Assembly: GCF_020085105.1 (NCBI RefSeq)
Contig: NC_058052.1
Coordinates: 14,336,233 to 14,400,232, forward strand
Reading direction: 5' to 3'
Source of the DNA: Siniperca chuatsi
Lineage: Eukaryota; Chordata; Actinopteri; Centrarchiformes; Sinipercidae
DNA length: 64,000 nt
Shown: piece by piece, positions 50,597 through 62,218 of the stretch
Layout: each line of letters starts with the position of its first letter
Numbering within the stretch: position 1 is the stretch's first letter
Made by a program: the position numbers and the translations under genes
Notes under the pieces: generated by a model
The model's input: the letters and a program-made list of their open reading frames with translations, nothing else
Told to the model about the DNA's origin: nothing
Databases searched by the model: none

Positions 50597-51187
50597 AGTG
50601 TATTATATCAAACTTACCAAACTCTGAATTTGGGAGCCAGTGAATTTGGATTTTTTTAAGTTGTTTATATCTTAACTCGCCACATCAGTCTGTGGCAACT
50701 GACACTTTAACTTCCTCAGGTACGGCCACAATCCAAAGGCGCAACGTTAGATGAGGTAGTATGTATGTGTGAAAAAGGGCTGGCTGCTTAGCATGAAAAA
50801 AGCCTAGAAATACACAACAATCTTGCTTTGCTGCATTCCAGACAGGGTGGAGTCTGGGTGGAGGTTTTGCAGTTACCTAGGTGAGAGGGTCAATGGTCTG
50901 GAGTGGAGCTGACTTTTGCCAGCAGCAACATTCAGCTTCACTCCATCAGGCACTGTAGGCTATTCAAAAAACACAACAAGGCAGCTAGCTAAACTGTCGC
51001 CCCAGGAAAGCCCTGACAGATCATTTGTGCATAATACACGTTGCTGTAAACAGTCTCACAGAATCCTAACGCTCCCAAATCCCTTTTGATTGGATGTCAT
51101 ACAGTGTTTTCCTATTCAAAAATCCGACGCTGTGTGCTGCGTTCTAATATTTACTAACATTTCAGACTTATTTTAGGGAATACTCAC

Positions 51188-51706
51188 TGTTCTATGAAGG
51201 CAAGAAAACTGCCGAAACACCCCTCACGTCGACATTTTCAAGAGGCAGTCAAAAACGTGAGAATTGCCACATATTAGCGGAGTAGTGCAGGATCAGGGAC
51301 CTTCTGACAGTTAACAGATCTGAAGCCTGATCTGGAGTTAGTGCGCATGCGCCACAATGGCGGCGAAAGGCATCATGGTAGTCTGAGTCAGGAATTCATT
51401 ATTTCAGACACGGACGGTTTTTCCAGAAATGTACATTTATGTGCCTGCATTTCCTTTGTTATAGGGGCTTAAACCTAATCTAACTTAAACGAACTTGTAA
51501 CGGCTACTTTATTTCATTAATAGAAAGGTAATACGCCGGGGGTCGGTTACTGTGGTCCTAGGAATTCTGGGATTTGCAGTTCTTACACGCAGCGGTTCTG
51601 CTAAGCTACACTTGCACGCCAGTTTGCTCGCCATGTGGAGTCAGTAGTAAACTAGGATACTAACTTTCCAATCTCAAGCTAGCTGTGTGCGGTGTTGTCA
51701 GTCATC
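51188..51706. promoter_or_regulatory. Bidirectional promoter zdhhc16 / mettl18
   Basis: The two genes diverge from here. A perfect NRF1 site, TGCGCATGCGCC (51342-51353), adjoins a YY1-like ACAATGGCGGC (51354-51364). No TATA box is seen, as expected for a housekeeping pair. On the minus strand a strong donor, GTGAGTA (51187-51181), suggests a non-coding first exon of zdhhc16 from about 51340 to 51188. The mettl18 leader would run rightward to 51707. Confidence 0.65.
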
Positions 51707-52053
51707 ATGTCATTTCGTTTTAACTTCGACGTTCCAGCACAAACAACAAACCCAGACGACGCGGATGGAAATGAATTGCAAAAGAGAAAGAAAGACAATG
51801 CTGCTAAACCTGTGAGTAACGTTAGTTAATAATGTGTTCTAGGTTAAGTTACTCAAATTACTCAAAGCTGTCAGCAGATGTCAGATTGTAGATTCCTCCG
51901 ACTAGGGACTGCCAATCGACCTGCTGGCATGAGTATGGTCGTTATTAAAAGAAAAATAGAATATGCAGTGGCGTGTATAGTTTTGTGAGGGCTAGGGCAG
52001 TGAGGGGAAGAACAGGACCCTCGGTATGGCACTAGGCGTAGTCGGCACCTGTC

Positions 52054-52084
<31 letters not shown>

Positions 52085-55000
52085 CTTTATTACTGTACAA
52101 CATCAACATTGCATTCACATATGTAGCAATGCAAAACATCGTAGAATAACCAGGATAGCATCAAAGCAAGGAAAACAGTAAAACTAAACATAAATAATTC
52201 TTTAAAATTATTAATTTTTCATTCTTAAAATAATCTTAACTCAAGGTCCACTTACTATCTTACTTCTTGGTCTTCATCACTTATTTATTCATTCATTTAT
52301 TTATACAGAAATAAGCTTAGATTCAAGGGGCTAATAACCCAGTTTATTAAACAGATTACCTAAAAAAATCAATAAAAATGGAACTGAGATGACAAAAAAC
52401 CAAACTGGTCAACTCTTAAAAAAGAGAAAAGGATACATGACTTGATACAATTTCTGGACTGGCTGGTGTGCAGGTGAAAAAACCATTAAGGAAGAAAAAT
52501 AATTGTTAAACTCTATACTGATAAACACTCAATGCTGGAAAATAAATTACAATCATGTTTAGAATAATGTTCCTATATTTTATTTGGACCATTGGCTCCA
52601 TGATACTAACTAGCTTGTCGTTTACAAATCACCCCATCAGCCAACACCACACCGCGCAGCCAAGCCACATCCAGCCGGCCAACCCCAGCTTAGCTTAAGT
52701 TACATTTAGCTAGTTGGCCGCCCCTGCTTTGCATCGCTCTTGGCTAGTAGAAAGCAATCGTTACACCTATACACCTTTGCTTTGTACCATTACATCATGT
52801 ATTGTTGGCTAAAATGAACACCATTTGTCTTAATACGAAAGTTAGTATCATGGATCACGTTAGCTGATGTAGTAATTTGGCAAGCTAGCCAAATAACATA
52901 TCTACTCAGATAGTATTTTGCTAGCAATAAGGTTAGCGAGCGAGCAAGCAAGCAAGCCAAGGCTAGCCAGCCAGCTACAACCCAGCCACGCTGCATGTAT
53001 CAGGCTGCCCCACAACGCCAGCAAACCGATTTACCAGCCAGATCAGCCCCGGGAGTCTGGATGAATTAAGTTTGCTGACGTTCTCCACCCAAGACAGTAT
53101 TTTGCTACATTAGCTAGCTAAAACCACAGTATCACAATATATTTCACAGGTTTTGCTGTAATGTTAGCTTTGACTTTGGACTCTGTGTTTTGTGGGTGCC
53201 GGTCGTTTGTTCGCGGACTCCATTTTTAAGCCAAATTCAGTAAGCGTTCACACAGTTGCTGCTGCAGAGGAGCTAAAGAGGAGGCACTCGGGAGCGGGCA
53301 TTAACATCACATCTTGGATTTTCCCAGAAAAACCGACCGGAGTGCTTTACATGGAAATCAGTCCACAGGCTGCTACAGACACCCAAGAAAGTCTTGGAAG
53401 GTTTCATTTTCTTAAGTGTACTTACAGCCCGTTCACACGCTGGCAATAAAAAGCGATTAATACATGTCAAAAACTACATATAGTAACTTTAATGTGGTTG
53501 TTTACCAATAATAATGACGAATAATGTATCCTTTTTAGATATTTAATTTTACAGGCTAGAGTTTTGAATAAATCAAAGGATAGGATAGTATTGATTTTAA
53601 GATTTATCCAGCTATGAAGATAGACCTGTCTTGTGTTACAATATATACAGGGAAAGTAAAAGAAAAATGTTGTTGCCTCTTGAATGTAGCGCAGGAGAAA
53701 AGGGCAGGGACATCCCCCTCACTAATACACACACACACACACACACAGGCTACGCATACATGCAGATTATTTAATTGAGTCATTTCCACTGTATGAGTGA
53801 TTCCATCACAACAATATAAATTTGTCTGTTAGGTGTGGATCCACTAGAGAGCGTAGGTTGACAATCTCCTTGCCTATGAGCCTTGATGTCTCAGGGTGGA
53901 GGCATGTCAATAAAGAGACAGAGCGGAAAAATCATACAGATTCATACTAATAGTAGCCTGTATGAGTTGTTATTGTCATGTCAGACACCAAAGTTCTTAG
54001 GCATGCAAAAAACTCGCCAGACATTTTTATCTAAACTGTGCTCTGTTGGGGGTGACTACATGAACAGTTTGACCAACCAGTCCACACATGACATGTCACA
54101 CAGTGAATCACATGGCTGATTTCTAATAGTCTCGTGTTCATCAGCCAGTCAACCAGTCTTTATTAGTAGAGCATATTTTAAAGAGGTAAGAGCATTAAGT
54201 AACCAATAAATACATATAAAATTAAACACAATAAGGTGGCTAGTCTGTAACATCATTGTAAACCAGTTAACATTCAATCACACAGCACTGGTATAGATTT
54301 GTGTAAATCTAAATTCTTACATGTTAACAGTGTTTTCACATCCAGAAGGATCCTATAATAACAGAGCGTTTGCTTCATTTGACCTCACAACATTCACATC
54401 ATCAGCAGATGTCACGTGAGCCATGATAACTGAAACTTGGACATGTGAACCCATTTTAACCCATTTTCAGTATTGTTGTCAAAGCCTCGAAAAGCCTTGT
54501 TTCAACATCACAACTAGTTATATTGGTAAATAAGAAATAAAAGTAAGTTAAGGAAGTAAAGTACGAAAGTAAGTAGATATTGTTTTATGTTAAGTGACTG
54601 CTTTAATATGATTTTGATTGGTTTAATAAAACATGAACAGTGTTCATTTCGTTTCTTACCATAACACTTATAGCACACAACACGGCATACTTATGACATC
54701 CACAATTTGTAGGAAGGAATTTGTATGAAGACGCCATGCTCATTTAAATCTGACAATTTCCGTACTGTGAGTAGTTTCCTGTCGCTACACAGCCTCATTG
54801 TTTTGCTGATTTATCTCTGTACTGCCAAATGTGCCTCAAGCCATGATATTGTCAACTTGAAAAACATGTTTTCTATATGTATGTCATATATTCGCACAGA
54901 GCCATCCGACACATACGTAGCTGAGGGAATGCATTTGTTCTCTAACCATGCATACTGCTTTGTATTTTTCAGATGGAGGATAATACTAAACCAGCAGAGC

Positions 55001-55941
55001 CAGTAAAAGAGGCCAAAGAGCACCTTCTACTATCTGACCCACAGCTCCTCCTTATGGATGCTGTCACTGAAACAGTTACCATAGGAACTCTTCCTCCTCT
55101 TCATTTCCTCAACGAGACAGTTTTTGAAAAAACGGCCTCGGAGAGAGAGGACGGGGAGAAAATTCTTTCTCGCACTGCAGAGCAGAGGTCTGATCTCATC
55201 TCTGGCATTTACGAGGGAGGGCTGAAGGTGTGGGAGTGCACTTACGACCTTTTGGAGCTGATTGAGAAAGACGTAGAGACCTTTGGGGGGAAGGCAGTTT
55301 TGGATTTGGGCTGTGGTGCGGGCCTGTTGGGGATATTGGCTCTGAAGAGAGGAGCCAGGCAGGTCCACTTCCAAGATTACAATAGTACAGTTATTGAACA
55401 GCTCACAGTGCCAAATGTAATACTAAACTGCCAAGAGGATGATGAAGTAGAGAGTGGAGATGACAAAGAAGGGAGGGGCAAGGGAAAAATACAGGAGGAA
55501 GATGGTTGTAAAAAGAAGGTGAAAGAGAAACAAGAGGTAAAAGATGGCAGCCCACCACCTAAGAAGAGATCTGTAGACCTATCTCAACACCCATTACAAG
55601 CCAAGTGTCGTTTTTTCTCTGGTGACTGGAGCACATTTCTCGCTTTGGTTAAAAAGGAGGACCCACAACCCAAATATGACATTATATTCACCTCAGAGAC
55701 CATCTACAACACTGCATACTACCCTGCTCTACATGAGACCCTCCACAAACTGCTGGCCCCAGGTGGACTGGTCTACCTCGCCACCAAATCCCACTACTTT
55801 GGTGTAGGTGGTGGACTGCACCTGTTTGAGACGTTTGTGGAGCAGAGGGGTATTTTCTCTTTGGATCACTTGTGGGATGGGGAAGAAGGACTTCAGAGAC
55901 ATGTAATAGTCTTGCATTTTAAAATGGCAAAGGACACTTGA
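51707..55941 (+). CDS. mettl18: METTL18, protein-histidine N-methyltransferase
   Basis: Exons 51707-51811 and 54973-55941 join in phase 0 (CCT|GTGAGT ... TTTTTCAG|ATG) to give 357 aa (human 372 aa). The N-terminus MSFRFNFDV is typical of the family. Methyltransferase motif I is VLDLGCGAGLLGI (about 145-157), followed by HFQDYN (motif II region). FTSETIYN (about 274-281) lies at the catalytic face, and LAPGGLVYLATKSHYFGVGG comes near the end. A charged Lys/Glu-rich insert occupies about 190-235. METTL18 is an AdoMet-dependent seven-beta-strand enzyme that methylates a histidine of ribosomal protein uL3 (RPL3) and tunes elongation. Nearly the whole enzyme is in one exon. Nothing is broken. It diverges from zdhhc16 across a shared promoter. 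Confidence 0.95.
51812..54972 (+). other. mettl18 intron (3.2 kb)
   Basis: Contains a 23-nt poly(T) (52054-52076) followed by AACAACAACTTTATTACTG, which suggests a retroposed sequence inserted on the minus strand. It also holds another CTCAAGGTCCACTTAC motif (about 52238), a CA tract (53728-53748) and an 85-codon open frame at 53192-53449 that I could not place in any family. Confidence 0.6.
52054..52076. repeat. Poly(T) run, possible retroposon tail on minus strand
   Basis: A run of 23 T bases is followed by AT-rich sequence with reversed poly(A)-signal-like TTTATT (52085). This is compatible with the 3' end of an old SINE/LINE copy on the minus strand; the element type is not recognised. 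Confidence 0.45.
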
Positions 55942-57290
55942 ATTAGTAAAGCAGTCCTGGATTTATTATGCAGCTTTATTCATGTAATAACTGTCAGAGA
56001 CTCCTGTGCTATTTAAAAAAAACAGATTGGTGATTACTACACAGTTAAATGCAAATAAAAATATCAGGATTTCCTTTTAATCTTCCATATAATGTATGTT
56101 AGAGCAACAGTTGTAAAACAAGGAAAAGCTGTAATAAAAGATGTTGTCTCATCTCCTATTTGCTCTTTGGTTGCCTAAACATTTTTTCACTTCCTATAGC
56201 CATTTGAATATGTCTGCCAGTAAGGGAAGTGCAGTTGAAAAGGGCTGTTACAGGTCTTTAGATGCATGGGGAGGAAAGAAAGGAAATGGGCTCAGTGACC
56301 TTTGCGAGTGATTTCCCCAGTGTTCAAACAGCATCATGAAAGCCAGGCTTGTTTCTGAAGTCCGCCGCAAAATGTCAGTTGCAACTTATCCCACCAGCCC
56401 AAGGATGTAGTTTGAAAGTGGAGTCTAGAGTCACTGCACATCAATGGTGGGACTCTATGGGGTCTCTGTACCTCTTATTCTAGTAATGGCTCCTCTTGAT
56501 TGATTCGGATTTTACTTTCAGTTAAAGTCACTACATAGTCTGGGTGTGCTCCATTGCAAAACAAAAAGTCATGACACATTATAATGAGTATATACATCCA
56601 GGAAATATCTTGTAAATGTGCATCCAAGTACACGAAGGGAACTATGCTGTAATCTTTCAAACACCATGTGGAATCCCCTTTTCGTCCAGATCAAGGAAAT
56701 CCATTGAATTAATCTGGCAGGGCTTTTTTCTGAGGAAATATGCATGAACTCAAAACTAGTTTCTCGTATATGAGGTGACTATGTAAAGAGGATGAGGAAA
56801 TCAGAGAGTTTTTACATGGTCACTGGACAATGAAACTGTTTTAATGTTACTGTCCGCTAGCTTGTTTTAAAACTGTGTTTCACCCTGCTGACCCAGTCCT
56901 GTCATGTTCATCTGATTGAACACAATCAGTATCACATCCCTGTCATGCTTGACTATCACCAGAGAGCAAACAAAATCATTTTAGGAAGGTTGTGTTATTG
57001 AATACACCCCTATCAGACCTCACCTAAACAAATGACTCCAGCTACGCAAATATTCACAAGAATCGATCTCATCCTACCCATGACGCAATCTATATTCACT
57101 GCCCTGCTGATAAGTAATATAGCAAAGATAAAAACACTTTTCTAGGAAACATAGTGTCACCAGCTTAAACATGACTCTGCATTTCAACACCTACAGCGTG
57201 TGGACAGAATTTCCAGTCACTTATTATTTAAATATACATAAATAGTGTTAAACACAATTTCATTTTTACTCTCATACAAAACACCAAACA
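55942..57290. other. mettl18 3' UTR and intergenic sequence
   Basis: Two AATAAA signals (56054-56059 and 56133-56138) follow the mettl18 stop, so its UTR is probably 130-220 nt long. I see no gene or clear repeat in the remainder. Confidence 0.65.
56054..56059 (+). terminator. Polyadenylation signal of mettl18 (first of two)
   Basis: AATAAA 113 nt after the stop; a second copy is at 56133-56138. Confidence 0.6.
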
Positions 57291-57299
57291 CAGTTTCTG

Positions 57300-57665
57300 T
57301 TTGCATATGCCCGGACAGCAAACTTCCAGTGTGACGGCTTCGTCATCGTCTCTCATCTCGACAGCTGTTCATGGCCTGTGGGGGAATTCCTGGTTCCTCG
57401 AGCAGACACAGCCTTTCCCCCGCTTACTTTATGGGAACAGGGGGCAGGGCCAGTCAGATGGTTTTCCTCAGAAACTATTATGTGTTGATTCACTGTGAGG
57501 GGGCGTGCTGTTCACTCCCACTGTTTCCTTCTTACTGGGAAGTGACTGTCAGGCTTACCGAACAGAGGGAGCGTATGAGAAACAGATAGAGAGGAAGGAG
57601 GGTGACTGATAGGTGATGTGGAAGGTGGTGGTATTTAAGGTTCTTTGCTCTGAATGTCAGACTGT
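57300..57665 (+). promoter_or_regulatory. Presumptive mir-146 host promoter with NF-kappaB site
   Basis: GGGGAATTCC at 57381-57390 fits the NF-kappaB consensus GGGRNWYYCC. An AP-1-like TGATTCA is at 57486-57492, and a TATA-like TATTTAA is at 57632-57638, about 30 nt before the likely start of the host transcript. NF-kappaB induction of mir-146 is established in mammals. Here the sites are seen but their activity is inferred. Confidence 0.6.
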
Positions 57666-59299
57666 GCGCTGAATCCTTCCTTGGGACTTGGAGGACATGG
57701 GAGAGTGAGCAGAACGTGCAGGTGAACTGACGACGGATGGCTCACTGTATGTTCATTCAGATTGGAAAGACTTGCTGCTGATTCAACGCTAAAACATCTT
57801 ATTGTTGAGATGGGACCGCTAAAGTGCGTTTAAAGCTTGACTCTGCAACAGCACAGTCATGGGAGGCCTTCGTGAGGAGATGTATTTCTGATATATCCAA
57901 GATCTGGAAAGAACGTTTTCAGTGAATGTCTGGGGTAAGTATATAGGTAGGTAAACTCGACAAATAATGATCAATTTAAAAAAAAGAATACTGGACACGT
58001 GTTATCTAAAATTGTCAGATATAACTATACAAAACCACAAGCTACAAACTTTCAACATGTTTTAAGTTGTGAAATGTTTTGAAATATGTAGAAGAGTTCT
58101 TAGAAGAAATGCCAACTTCCACATTTTCTGAGCACCAGCAGATGAAGTGTGTTAATGCTGTCATAGTATGATAACCAATCTGATCTTTGTATGAGCACTG
58201 TTTAAATTAGTGCAGGCTTTAATACTGGGTTAATGCCCTAATAGGGGATTTCTTGTCTAGTGAAAGGCTGTAGAACCGGTTGTTTCCCAGTCCAACTGCC
58301 GGAAAGATAGGAGTTTCCTGAACGTGTTCAGGTGTGGCTTTCCTCAGAAAGTTCATTGTACTGTATTGCATGTATCCTAAAAGAATGTATACTCATACTG
58401 AATAAACTACAGTAACTGAGATAACATTGAGGAATTATCTCACTGTACCATCACTGTCAATATTGACTCCAGGCCTTGAATGAAGTGTTTTTTAGATGAA
58501 GGAAGAGACTGTGTAATACAACGCAGGTCAGTTAATAACAAACTTACTTTGGAGGGTTCAAAGATACATCAACCAACTGTATGTGAGTAATCATATTGTC
58601 CCAACGTTCTGCTCCTGGGAGTGTACGGCCCTAACTGGTGAGTCATTTCATGCCTTGACCAGAGCACTATCACCACGATCTGATTCAGTGCGTGCATCAG
58701 CCCAGTGGACAGACTTTCGTTTCAGTGGTTGTGAAGCATTTACAGGAATACTTAAGTTGAGAAGATGGTTGGATTCCTCAGATGACCCTGAAACTCTCCA
58801 TAGGCTCTGTCTAACCACAGCACTGGATCCAATCAATTGTAACCACATTTCTGGAGGTTTGTTTTCCACTTTGGTTTTATTTTACTTACATAAAATGCCT
58901 CTAAATCTGTTGCCAGTTTATGGAAAAGTAGATGTTTTAAATTACATATTGCACTACTGTATAATACAAATGCCAACTATGATTGATCACTGTTTAAGAT
59001 CAACTTTAGCTGCCACTGTGTAGACCTCTTGCTCAATCTTCCAGTGACGTTATCAACTCATCACCCTGCTTTTCTTGAGAAAGATGGTCATGAGTGACTT
59101 AACCACAATGTGCCAATGTTCATCATATCTCTTAAACCCACTTGTATTGTTAATTTCAGAAGTATTTATGTTGTTTTATGGTTATAGACGGCTTTATTTT
59201 GGTTTGATTTAATTAATACTCAGTGAACTGAGTTGAAAAGAGCATTAATAATGAAGCATGATCATGTACAAGGATCAAGCGGCTCCTGAGGACCAAATT

Positions 59300-59398
59300 T
59301 TGATAAGTGCTCTACTATGAGAACTGAATTCCATAGATGGTGGCATCTTCAGGTGTCATCTATGGGCTCAGTTCTTTTGGCATGGTACTTGTTTGTCA
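59300..59398 (+). ncRNA. mir146: mir-146 precursor hairpin
   Basis: The 5' arm holds a 23-nt segment (59318-59340) beginning TGAGAACTGAATTCCATAG. This is the miR-146 seed (GAGAACU) and body, and as I recall it matches zebrafish miR-146a exactly. The 3' arm (59357-59378, CATCTATGGGCTCAGTTCTT) is complementary over 18-19 positions, with a loop of about 16 nt, as in a real pre-miRNA. miR-146 represses IRAK1 and TRAF6, a negative feedback on Toll-like receptor/NF-kappaB signalling. Human MIR146B lies near SUFU on 10q24, so the position next to sufu (62.2 kb) makes this the MIR146B-type locus. Exact precursor ends are approximate. Confidence 0.93.
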
Positions 59399-59747
59399 GC
59401 CGTGCTGCACAGCACCACGGAGCGGAAATCATGACCTTCATTGTGCATTAATACTTTACATAAATTCCAGCATGTCTTAGGTCTACTATGCATTACTTTT
59501 GTTTGCATGTTTGTATATATTGTTACCTTTTTTCAAATGACGAATAAGGAGTTTTAAATATTACTGTGAATGAAATTTGCACGTTTCTAAATTACCGATC
59601 AAGTTTATCAATGTTGTTGATGTTAAAAATAATGTAAATTGTTAAATTAAATCAAAGCAATTATTATTTGCCTCTGTAATTTATTGATTCTCATAACATT
59701 TTGTTTGAGTTTTAAAATACTGTAACATTTAAGTAATACATTTTTGC

Positions 59748-59753
59748 AATAAA
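59748..59753 (+). terminator. Polyadenylation signal of mir-146 host RNA
   Basis: AATAAA about 370 nt beyond the hairpin, followed by GAGTGAGAGC. It is the only good signal between the hairpin and sufu on this strand. Confidence 0.5.
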
Positions 59754-59770
59754 GAGTGAGAGCATTCAAG

Positions 59771-62218
59771 GACAATGATTTTCAGAAATTTAAGGCCTAC
59801 CATGCTAAATACTTAACCCACACATGCGGACCTCTTTTTTCACAGATCTTATCTCAGCTCTAGTTCCATAAAATCTGCAGCCATGGTGATGGCATTTAGA
59901 ATATGATTAGATACGACAGCCAACATCCTTTTTAATTACAATATCATGGGAATAAAGATTTCCAGCTGCAACTATTTAAGTATAATATACAAAACAACAT
60001 GTTGTTATGTGGACTTTTAGGAGAGGAAGACTGGATCGTGGATAGTTGTAGCACCAGTGCTGGTTTAAAGCAGTTCTTTTTGAGGTACCTGTAGTGTCTC
60101 AAAGTTATTCTGGGATATGCCATGCACTGTACACAGGACCCTCCTGATGACCTCTATTAGCTCCATGACAGGACTATACACCCTTTCCAATCTCCCCCAA
60201 GAAAGCTCCCATTTTAGGTTATCATGGCTCCTGAATTTTCACACATATCTCCCACATGAATTGAGCAACATTACAGAAGAAGGTTCATGGTAGTGGTTGT
60301 ATTCTTCACCATCTTGGTTGTGTCCTAAAGTTCCTGGCTTCTAGGCTCCAGGTATAGCTGTGTATACTGTGTGGTGGAGAAAGGTGGCTGCTATTATACT
60401 ACTGTGTGTGTAGAGTGAGGTATAATGGAAACATCGCTCTATTGTAGCATGTAACGGGGTAACATGTCTGAGAAAATCAAGGCATAAAGAAGAGATGTGT
60501 GAAGAACGGCTGACACTTTGATGCCTGACAGGCAGGTTTAGATTATCTGTGCCTAGCAGGAAACCTGTTGGCTGATGAATTACTGTCACTCTCTACTCTT
60601 GCATTCAGTATTATGCAAGAGATGACATGATTATCTCTTATCGGGGAAGTAATGGAACTTAAAAACTTAAGTTCCTCACCTTAGTATGATGGTTATGATA
60701 AATGTCTGCTAATGTATATTTTTATTTTTCTGAAATAATAAATAATAATTTAACAAATTTGCACTACTTCCTTGTTATCACTCATTTGGGGTATAATAAG
60801 GCCTCTGTCATGTGGCCCAAAAACAACAGTAGCCTATCCAGGCAGCAGAAAAACCAGTAGGATACATTTAAATCCTGTTAATGTTTAATGAACATCTCCT
60901 GTAGATATGCACATTCCAGATATTCTATTTTCTAATTCTCTTAAAATTGTAGGATTTTAATTCAAAACACGCACTACACAGCATGTACAGCATACAGTAC
61001 AAGGATCAACAACCCGGTGGCTGCACAGTCATGGAACTATTAGGCCCCCAGTCCTAAAACATTCCCCCCAAAAATGACTTCTAACATACTCAAAGTGAAG
61101 AAGTATTTTGACAGAATTCTTTGACTTCACAAGAAATGTTAATAACACTTACTTTATGAAGCGGCTCTGACTGAAGGGCTCCTTGACATTAACGATTCTT
61201 CCTTTAATTAAAGGTTTACTTGCAACCAACTGACAAACAATTTGTGAATGGAAAAGCCAAAATTGTATTTAATAACACTAGTTTCAGTAGTTGAAAGTAA
61301 CTAAGCACATTTACTCAAGTACTTTACTGAAGTAGTTTTGAGGTGCTTGTGCTTTACTTGAGTATTTCCATTTTATGCTGCTTTGTAGTTCTAGGCTACC
61401 TCACTGCATTTCAGAAGGAAATGTTTGACTTTTACTTTGCTTATTTTTATTGGATCAAATTATAAAATATGATACATGGTTATAGATTAAACAATGCAAT
61501 AAGGTAGTTAAATTAGCTCCACCTCAACCAACTACAACATTAAAATGATGCTTACACATTAATGCATCAGTATTTACAATTCCATAGTATAAATAGTATC
61601 TCTCACAGGGGCCATTTTTATGCTTAATGAATACTTTAGATACTTTTTATATTTTTGCTGACAATACAGAAAGTATAGAAGTACTTTGAATGCAGGACTT
61701 AGGTGGAGTATTTTTACATTTTCGTATTGCTACTATTACTTAAGTAAAGAATCTGAGTACTTCTTCAACCACTCGTTAGTTAAACGTTTCCTTAAAGACC
61801 CATTTCGTCCATACGTCCATCATTTGGCCCCTGAAAAACTTTGAAGAACCGACCCTGAAATTGCACCTTCCTACTGTTTGATTGACAGTGTATCAGCCAA
61901 TTATAATCATCTACAAATCCACACAAACCTAAAATCCCATTCCTCATTGGCCATGAGTGGTCGTCAGTCATACGTCATGATCCCCATCCAACCAATGCTT
62001 AGGTAGTTTTTTTGTAGAGGATGAGCAACAGGCTCTACCATTGCGAGGTGTAACACAACGATCGGGGTTAAGCCTGTATTTTGTTGGTTAACGTTAACTA
62101 GTGTGAAGCGTTTATGATCTAGGTTTGTTTAGTTTTTGTTGAACTGGTGGTAGATAGCAGAAGATAACTGCATATACGTTGTTTTTATAGAATAACCAGA
62201 TTTGTTCGAGGCCTTGGT
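59771..62218. other. Intergenic mir-146 - sufu, including sufu promoter
   Basis: Mostly AT-rich, with a large hAT-like repeat (61286-61773). Closer to sufu there are a CRE-like TACGTCA (61971-61977) and inverted or direct CCAAT boxes near 61895 and 61990. No other gene is seen. Confidence 0.6.
61286..61773. mobile_element. Non-autonomous DNA transposon (fish CAAGTACTTTAC repeat family)
   Basis: Opens AGTAGTTGAAAGTAACTAAG and closes CTGAGTACTTCTTCAACC and ACT, which are inverted ends. The interior has ACATTTACTCAAGTACTTTA, TTACTTGAGTATTTCCATTT, ATGCAGGACTTAGG and ACTTAAGTAAAGAATCTGAG. This is one of the commonest teleost repeats, generally placed with hAT-type elements. No transposase is present. 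Confidence 0.75.

Larger units (their letters stand above)
57660..59770 (+). ncRNA. mir-146 primary transcript / host RNA (two-exon model)
   Basis: A TATA-like box at 57632 predicts a start near 57660. Exon 1 would end at 57934 before a consensus donor, GTAAGT. It holds several short upstream frames (for example MAHCMFIQIGKTCC) and no long one, as in non-coding RNA. The second exon has two good acceptors (exon edges 58348 and 58496) and would run to an AATAAA at 59748-59753. The mir-146 hairpin sits in this last exon, the same layout as the human MIR146A host gene. The 146-codon frame at 58583-59023 has no recognised homology and I treat it as incidental. Exon 2 edges are uncertain. Confidence 0.6.

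Noticed and set aside
53192-53449. 85-codon open frame in the mettl18 intron
   Set aside because: No homology recognised and no splice acceptor/donor pair that keeps the mettl18 frame. It could be a repeat fragment or an alternative leader, but nothing supports it.
58583-59023. A 146-codon plus-strand open frame, with a 73-codon frame on the opposite strand, just upstream of the mir-146 hairpin
   Set aside because: Neither resembles a known family, no splice-supported start was found, and the region lies inside what looks like the non-coding mir-146 host transcript. Chance openness is more likely.
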